From Actinomycetota bacterium (GTDB lineage Bacteria > Actinomycetota > Actinomycetes > S36-B12): a stretch of 64,000 bases of DNA. Both the position numbers and the translations under genes were made by a program. Location of the stretch: NCBI GenBank assembly GCA_947449035.1, contig CANFQC010000006.1:1-64000 (forward strand), read 5' to 3'. The notes under the pieces are model-generated. The model saw only the letters and a program-made list of their open reading frames with translations, did not search any database and was not told where the DNA came from. Positions within the stretch are counted from its first letter, which is position 1. Every line of letters starts with the position of its first letter. Positions 60,223-64,000 of the stretch are shown here, in pieces.

Positions 60223-60753
60223 CTAGTGATCTGAGCCGGAGGGGGAGTCGCTGGGGCGCGCGCCCTCGGCCTTGGCCCACATCTTGGCGCTGTCGAAACC
60301 AATGCGGGTGACGGGAACAAGCTCGAGTACCAGGCGACCGGGGGAGTCGATCATGGCGAGGAACGCAGCGGCCTTCTCGGGCTCACCAGGGCGCATGGCG
60401 TCGGCGAACTGAGGGAGGATGCGATCGAGGGTCTCGCGATCGTCATGAATGATCGCCTCGCACTTGTAGGTGATCGACTGGCGCTCGGTGACGCGCGATC
60501 CCTTGGAGGAGATTGCGATGCTCATGCGGGGATCCTGGCGAATCGACTTCACTCGCGGACGCTCCTCGCTGACCGTCAGCCAGAAGCGCTCCTCGCGGTA
60601 GATGAAGTTCACGACCACGCCCATCGGCCATCCATCTTTACCGGCCCAGATCATGGTGCACTCGGTCTGAGCGTCGAGTAACTCAAGTTCGGTACCAGAA
60701 TCTAGGGAGTAACTCTTGACGTTTTCCCAGTTCTTCGCCTGCTCGGCAGCCAT
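60223..60753 (-). CDS. Pyridoxamine-5'-phosphate-oxidase-like (FMN/F420-binding split-barrel) protein
   Basis: The 176-aa protein has the PPOX-type split barrel: ECTMIWAGKDGWPMGVVVNFIYREERFWLTVSEERPRVKSI spans strands 2–4 (key parts WPMGVVVNF and RPRVKSIRQDP), then MSIAISSK. Members bind FMN, F420 or heme. GAGAGGG precedes the ATG at 60753, which I prefer to the ATG at 60867. With two LLM proteins nearby, F420 use is plausible but unproven. It diverges from the SnoaL-like gene across a palindromic site. Confidence 0.84.
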   Translation of the reverse strand: MAAEQAKNWENVKSYSLDSGTELELLDAQTECTMIWAGKDGWPMGVVVNFIYREERFWLTVSEERPRVKSIRQDPRMSIAISSKGSRVTERQSITYKCEAIIHDDRETLDRILPQFADAMRPGEPEKAAAFLAMIDSPGRLVLELVPVTRIGFDSAKMWAKAEGARPSDSPSGSDH

Positions 60754-60807
60754 GATTTCCCTCTCGAAATGCCCTGAATCGGGTCGTCCGTAGGCTCTCA
60801 TGGATTG

Positions 60808-60830
60808 AAGGTAATTTCTATAGTTACCTT
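60808..60830. promoter_or_regulatory. Operator-like palindrome between divergent operons
   Basis: AAGGTAA (60808–60814) and TTACCTT (60824–60830) are perfect 7-bp arms around the AT-rich 9-bp spacer TTTCTATAG. The site lies in the 138-bp gap between the PPOX start (60753) and the SnoaL-like start (60892), so a bound regulator could control both directions. Confidence 0.65.
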
Positions 60831-60891
60831 GCATAAACTCCCCAGTGTTCCTAGGGTCATCGAGCACCCCCCCGCGCCCCGAAGGAGTCCC

Positions 60892-61338
60892 ATGGCACTC
60901 GATCTACAGACCATCTCCGATCGCATGGAGATCGACGACCTGCTGCAGAGCTACTCCCGCGCAGTCGACTCGAAGGACTGGGACGCCGTCGAGGCCACCT
61001 TCACTGTCGATGGTGAGTACGACGCCGGCTCCCTGGGTCACCCCATGAGCGGCAAGGCCGTGCGGGAGATGATCGAGGGCGCCCTCAGCACCGTCGATTC
61101 CACCCAGCATCTGGTCGCTAAGAGCCTGATCGAGGTGCACGGGGATACCGCCGATGTGCGCACCTACCTGATCAGCCAGCACATCCGCGAATCAGCGCCC
61201 ACCGAGGTCAAGCACTACTTCATCGGCGCCGAATATGTCGACCGCGTCGTTCGCACCCCCGAAGGCTGGAAGTTCGCCTATCGTCGCCTTGATCGCATGT
61301 GGAAAGAGGGCGATCGCGCGGTCATCGCCCGCGGCTAG
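60892..61338 (+). CDS. SnoaL/NTF2-like domain protein
   Basis: The 148-aa protein reads MALDLQTISDRMEIDDLLQ… and matches the SnoaL_4/NTF2-like alpha+beta cone, with SYSRAVDSKDWDAVEATFTVDGEYD and HYFIGAEYVDRVVRTPEGWKFAYRRL at the end of the fold. These small proteins bind or isomerise hydrophobic ligands; some are steroid isomerases or polyketide cyclases. GAAGGAG precedes ATG 60892. It starts the rightward unit with the phosphohistidine protein gene. Confidence 0.88.
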   Translation: MALDLQTISDRMEIDDLLQSYSRAVDSKDWDAVEATFTVDGEYDAGSLGHPMSGKAVREMIEGALSTVDSTQHLVAKSLIEVHGDTADVRTYLISQHIRESAPTEVKHYFIGAEYVDRVVRTPEGWKFAYRRLDRMWKEGDRAVIARG

Positions 61339-61394
61339 TCTCAACTCACCTACCTACGTTTGTACTGCCCACCGAACGGAAACAAGGAGTCATC

Positions 61395-63056
61395 ATGGAA
61401 CGCTGGATCGCCGATACTGAGCCCCTGGAGCGGTTCCCGATCTTCACCCGCGGCAATGCCGACGAGGTAGGCCCCGATCCGTTCAGCCCGCTCAACTGGA
61501 CCCTGGCCTGGGAGCAGGGCGTCGTACCCGGCACCGCCTGGGGCTGGATCCACATGGGCACCTTCAAGGAGAACGAGTTCATCTGGACAAAGCCAGAGAC
61601 CTACGGCTCCTGGGGCGGCTACTTCTACAACCAGGTGTCGGTCGGTCGCGTCTTCGGCCACCGCATGCCCGGCCTGACCGCCGATGCCATTGACGTCACC
61701 TTCTTCGGCCAGAACCCGGTCGTGCCGCCGTATGTCGAGGATCCCCGCGATAACGACGAAGAGTGCTCGGCTGCACTGGGCGAGACCTTCGGCGGCATTC
61801 TCGGCGGCAGTCAGCAGCCGATGCTCGATGAGTTCCTTGTCCAGGTCGAGGAGTGGGTGGCCTCTCGTCCGGATCTCGCCTCGATCAGCGACGCCGAGCT
61901 CGTCGAGTACGGCCGCGTGATGGCGAAGCGCCAGAACCGCACCTGGGATGTCTACGCGCAGGTCGTCATCGGTGCCACGGTTGGCCCGTCGATCGTCTCC
62001 GGCATTGCCGAGGCAGTCGGCAAGCCCGAGCTCGCCATCCGCATCTTCGCCGCACTCGGCGAGGTGGCATCCGCAGGTCTGCCTGAGCGAGTATGGGAGC
62101 TCTCTCGTCTCCCGCAGGATTCGCCTGAGTTCAAGACAAAGTTCGATGCGTTGATCAAGCAGTTCGGTCATCGCGGCGTCAATGAGTGGGAGCTCAGCGC
62201 AGACACCTGGGCCATTAACCCCAAGCTCGCCTACGAGATGATCGATCGGGTTCGCCAGCAGGACGCCAGCATGTCGCCGGCAGTCCGCACGGCCATTGCG
62301 CTCGAGCAGCGTCACGCTGCTGAGGCTGAGCTCACCGCCGCGGTTGCCGGTGATGAGGCAACTGCGGGCTTGCTCGCTGCCGGTATCGCTGCCGGGCAGG
62401 CGGCCTACCGCAACCGCGAGGCCGGCAAGAACGCGGCCGTGAAGTTGTTCGGCGAGCCGAAGCTGGCCTTCCAAGAACTGGGTCGTCGCATGGCCGAGCG
62501 CGGCGTGATCGCGGAGCAGAAGCACATCTTCATGCTGCTCGACTCCGAGCTCGATGGTTTCCTCGCGAACCCCGACGGCTGGTCACCCAAGCTCGCCGAG
62601 CGCTACGGCCAGTGGCTAGAGCTCTTCGAGCTCGATCCGCCCTACGTCGTCATGCACGGCACGCCCATTCCGCCGATCAGCGAATGGCCGAAGAAGAAGG
62701 ATCGCGGCGGAGCGGCCGAGGCCGTGGGTGCGGTAGTTCAGGGCGTCCCCGGATCACCCGGCACTGTCACGGCGAAGACCCGCTACATCAGCGATCTCTC
62801 GCATGCCGATGAGCTCGAGGTCGGCGAGATCCTGGTCTGCTCGACCACTGATCCGTCGTGGGTGCCGCTGTTCATGATTGCCAGCGCCGTGATCTGCGAA
62901 ATCGGTGCACCGGGCAGTCACGCGGTGATCGTCAGCCGTGAGCTTGGTGTTCCCTGCGTCGTCTCGGCTGCAGGTGCCAGCTACAAGCTTCCGACCGGCA
63001 CCCTTGTCGATCTTGATGGCTCGACCGGCAGCATCACGGTCGTCGAGACCGCGTGA
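61395..63056 (+). CDS. PEP-utilising-family (PEP synthase/Rph-like) protein with phosphohistidine swivel but no ATP-grasp domain
   Basis: The 553-aa protein ends in a swivel domain (about residues 445–553): GVPGSPGTVTAKTRYI, then IGAPGSHAVIVSRELGVPCVVS with the phosphoacceptor-type His509. The long N-terminal part has FTRGNADEVGPDPFSPL and FGHRGVNEWELSADTW, which resemble the middle/substrate domain of rifampin phosphotransferases and PEP synthase-like proteins. The ATP-grasp domain that phosphorylates the His in those enzymes is absent, and no separate gene for it is in the window. AAGGAG precedes ATG 61395. The stop overlaps the histidine-phosphatase GTG. A two-component phosphotransferase, or a degenerate binding protein, is possible. 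Confidence 0.85.
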   Translation: MERWIADTEPLERFPIFTRGNADEVGPDPFSPLNWTLAWEQGVVPGTAWGWIHMGTFKENEFIWTKPETYGSWGGYFYNQVSVGRVFGHRMPGLTADAIDVTFFGQNPVVPPYVEDPRDNDEECSAALGETFGGILGGSQQPMLDEFLVQVEEWVASRPDLASISDAELVEYGRVMAKRQNRTWDVYAQVVIGATVGPSIVSGIAEAVGKPELAIRIFAALGEVASAGLPERVWELSRLPQDSPEFKTKFDALIKQFGHRGVNEWELSADTWAINPKLAYEMIDRVRQQDASMSPAVRTAIALEQRHAAEAELTAAVAGDEATAGLLAAGIAAGQAAYRNREAGKNAAVKLFGEPKLAFQELGRRMAERGVIAEQKHIFMLLDSELDGFLANPDGWSPKLAERYGQWLELFELDPPYVVMHGTPIPPISEWPKKKDRGGAAEAVGAVVQGVPGSPGTVTAKTRYISDLSHADELEVGEILVCSTTDPSWVPLFMIASAVICEIGAPGSHAVIVSRELGVPCVVSAAGASYKLPTGTLVDLDGSTGSITVVETA

Positions 63057-63766
63057 CGGTCAAGACTCCGCCGACACCTCCTGAGCCGCCGTTCAGCGTC
63101 CGTGAGCCCTTTCTCATTGGGGTAGACGGAGTAACGCGAGTCACGTTCTGCCGTCATGCCCAGCAGGCGTACCCCGTCTCTGATGAGTTCGTGCATGACG
63201 ACTGGGCTGATCCACCGCTGAGTCCCCTCGGCGAGGTGCAGGCGCACGCGCTTGCCGCTGCGCTGGGCGAAGAAGAGATCGATGTCGTGATTTGCAGCAC
63301 GATGAAGCGTGCGCGCCAGACCGCGGCGATGGTCGCGAGCCCACATGGGCTCGAGCCGGTCGTGATTCCCGAACTCCGCGAGATCGACTCGTATCGTGAT
63401 CTCGAACCGGGCATGAACCCGCAGTCTCTCGTGGACCCGGCCGAGTGGAAGCGCCGCGAGGATCTCTTCCGAATCGAACGCAAGTGGGATCACATGTTCT
63501 TCGGTGAGTCCTCGGCAGAGTTCCGGGCTCGCTGCCTCGGAGCCATCGACAAGGTTCTCGCCCAGTTCGAGGGAAAGAACATCGTGTTCATCAGTCACGG
63601 AGGCGTCATCAACGCCTTCTTTGCGAACGTCATCGGCTGCGATGAGGATCTCTTCTTCCTGCCCAATCACGCCTCGATCAGCACTGCTGCGGTCAAGGGC
63701 AATATCCGAAGAATGACGTCAATTAATGAGCATCACCACTTGCATGCGGGCATCCTGACCGACTAG
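63053..63766 (+). CDS. Histidine phosphatase superfamily (phosphoglycerate-mutase-like) protein
   Basis: The 237-aa protein has a catalytic RHA motif in VTFCRHAQQAYP near residue 27, LSPLGEVQAHALAAAL, STMKRARQTAAMV near 84 and ISHGGVIN near 183, the four catalytic positions of the family. It dephosphorylates a small phosphoester or protein. GTG overlaps the phosphohistidine-protein stop. A pairing of phosphotransfer-type and phosphatase genes suggests a phosphorylated intermediate or switch (inference). Confidence 0.88.
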   Translation: MTVKTPPTPPEPPFSVREPFLIGVDGVTRVTFCRHAQQAYPVSDEFVHDDWADPPLSPLGEVQAHALAAALGEEEIDVVICSTMKRARQTAAMVASPHGLEPVVIPELREIDSYRDLEPGMNPQSLVDPAEWKRREDLFRIERKWDHMFFGESSAEFRARCLGAIDKVLAQFEGKNIVFISHGGVINAFFANVIGCDEDLFFLPNHASISTAAVKGNIRRMTSINEHHHLHAGILTD

Positions 63767-63821
63767 AAAGTCATCTAGACGAATTTCTGGTGCCTATGGG
63801 GGCCGCTAGTCGAGGAGTGCC

Positions 63822-64000
63822 ATGACAGACACCGTTCCGCAGTATGCGGCAGGTTCGCACAGCGCCCTGGATCGAGATGAAGCGCTGTCGATCATGGATC
63901 GACTGTTCGCTCACCTGGCGAACAACTCCACAGACATGGCCCCTGAGCAGCTCGAGATCCCGATGTCGTATTACCTGGACGAGGATCTCTGGAAGCAAGA
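63822..64000 (+). CDS. Probable Rieske (aromatic-ring-hydroxylating) oxygenase alpha subunit, N-terminal part
   Basis: From ATG 63822 (after CGAGGAG) 59 codons stay open to the window edge. They end …LEIPMSYYLDEDLWKQ, the usual start of bacterial Rieske oxygenase large subunits (P.SYY.DP..F..E) just before the 2Fe-2S Rieske motif, which would lie outside the window. The nearby 2Fe-2S ferredoxin fits as electron donor. The identification rests on this short N-terminal pattern only. Confidence 0.5.
   Translation, partial: MTDTVPQYAAGSHSALDRDEALSIMDRLFAHLANNSTDMAPEQLEIPMSYYLDEDLWKQ

Noticed and set aside
61350..62525. 391-codon frame antisense to the phosphohistidine protein
   Set aside because: The plus strand shows family motifs and a good ribosome site; the antisense product is low-complexity and unlike any family I know.

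Overview
The window is a high-GC, gene-dense actinobacterial (Actinomycetota) chromosome segment. This rests on gene content: a TPP-riboswitch thiBPQ operon, a Mrp–DUF1003–MgtE-N block, a ParA–RhlE–ferritin-like–DUF3107–TetR block of the kind I recall from mycobacteria (Rv3213c–Rv3208 region), an actinobacterial-type Tad pilus locus, the dacB–tilS–hpt–ftsH–folEPBK block, two F420-type LLM oxidoreductases, and frequent GTG/TTG starts with ATGA/GTGA overlaps. I cannot name the species; a free-living aquatic actinobacterium is a guess. I saw no rRNA, tRNA, CRISPR array, transposase or prophage gene.

Left third (1–23 kb): a tmsAB-like pair for 10-methyl fatty acids (tmsB cut by the left edge); thiamine uptake under a TPP riboswitch; a DsbA-like oxidoreductase; a DEAD-box helicase with a long Arg/Ser/Asp/Pro repeat arm; an APC permease; Mrp, DUF1003 and a soluble MgtE-N/CBS protein; an mcl–mcd pair closely resembling the ethylmalonyl-CoA pathway genes of Streptomyces; a NUDIX protein and an anti-sigma-type ATPase. 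The parA gene then carries a small insertion at its 3' end: a 31-bp direct repeat containing a perfect 11-5-11 palindrome flanks one foreign-looking gene, and the displaced original parA 3' end is still readable next to the convergent helicase gene.

Middle (23–44 kb): a seven-gene Tad/Flp pilus operon; pyrophosphatase; dacB, a mannose-6-phosphate-isomerase-like gene, tilS, hpt, ftsH (preceded by three consecutive stem-loops) and folE-folP-folB-folK; two SDR genes sharing a TTACTTGAG half-site, the second coupled to a 3-hydroxyisobutyryl-CoA-hydrolase-like gene. Two envelope-type genes follow, a sulfotransferase/TIGR03032 fusion (with a 39-aa leader ORF) and an exported beta-helix protein; they share an identical −10/early-transcribed sequence.

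Right third (43–64 kb): acyl-CoA metabolism (3-hydroxyacyl-CoA dehydrogenase, MarR, fused B12-dependent mutase IcmF, divergent TetR pair, acyl-CoA dehydrogenase, acyl-CoA ligase) runs into a long catabolic-looking cluster: four more SDRs, two LLM oxidoreductases, a 2Fe-2S ferredoxin, ThuA-like protein, sugar-isomerase-like TIM barrel, tyrosine phosphatase, PPOX flavoprotein, SnoaL-like protein, a PEP-synthase/Rph-like phosphohistidine protein lacking the ATP-grasp domain, a histidine phosphatase, and a truncated gene that looks like a Rieske oxygenase. The substrate is not evident. This cluster and the parA-linked insertion are the best candidates for something undescribed.
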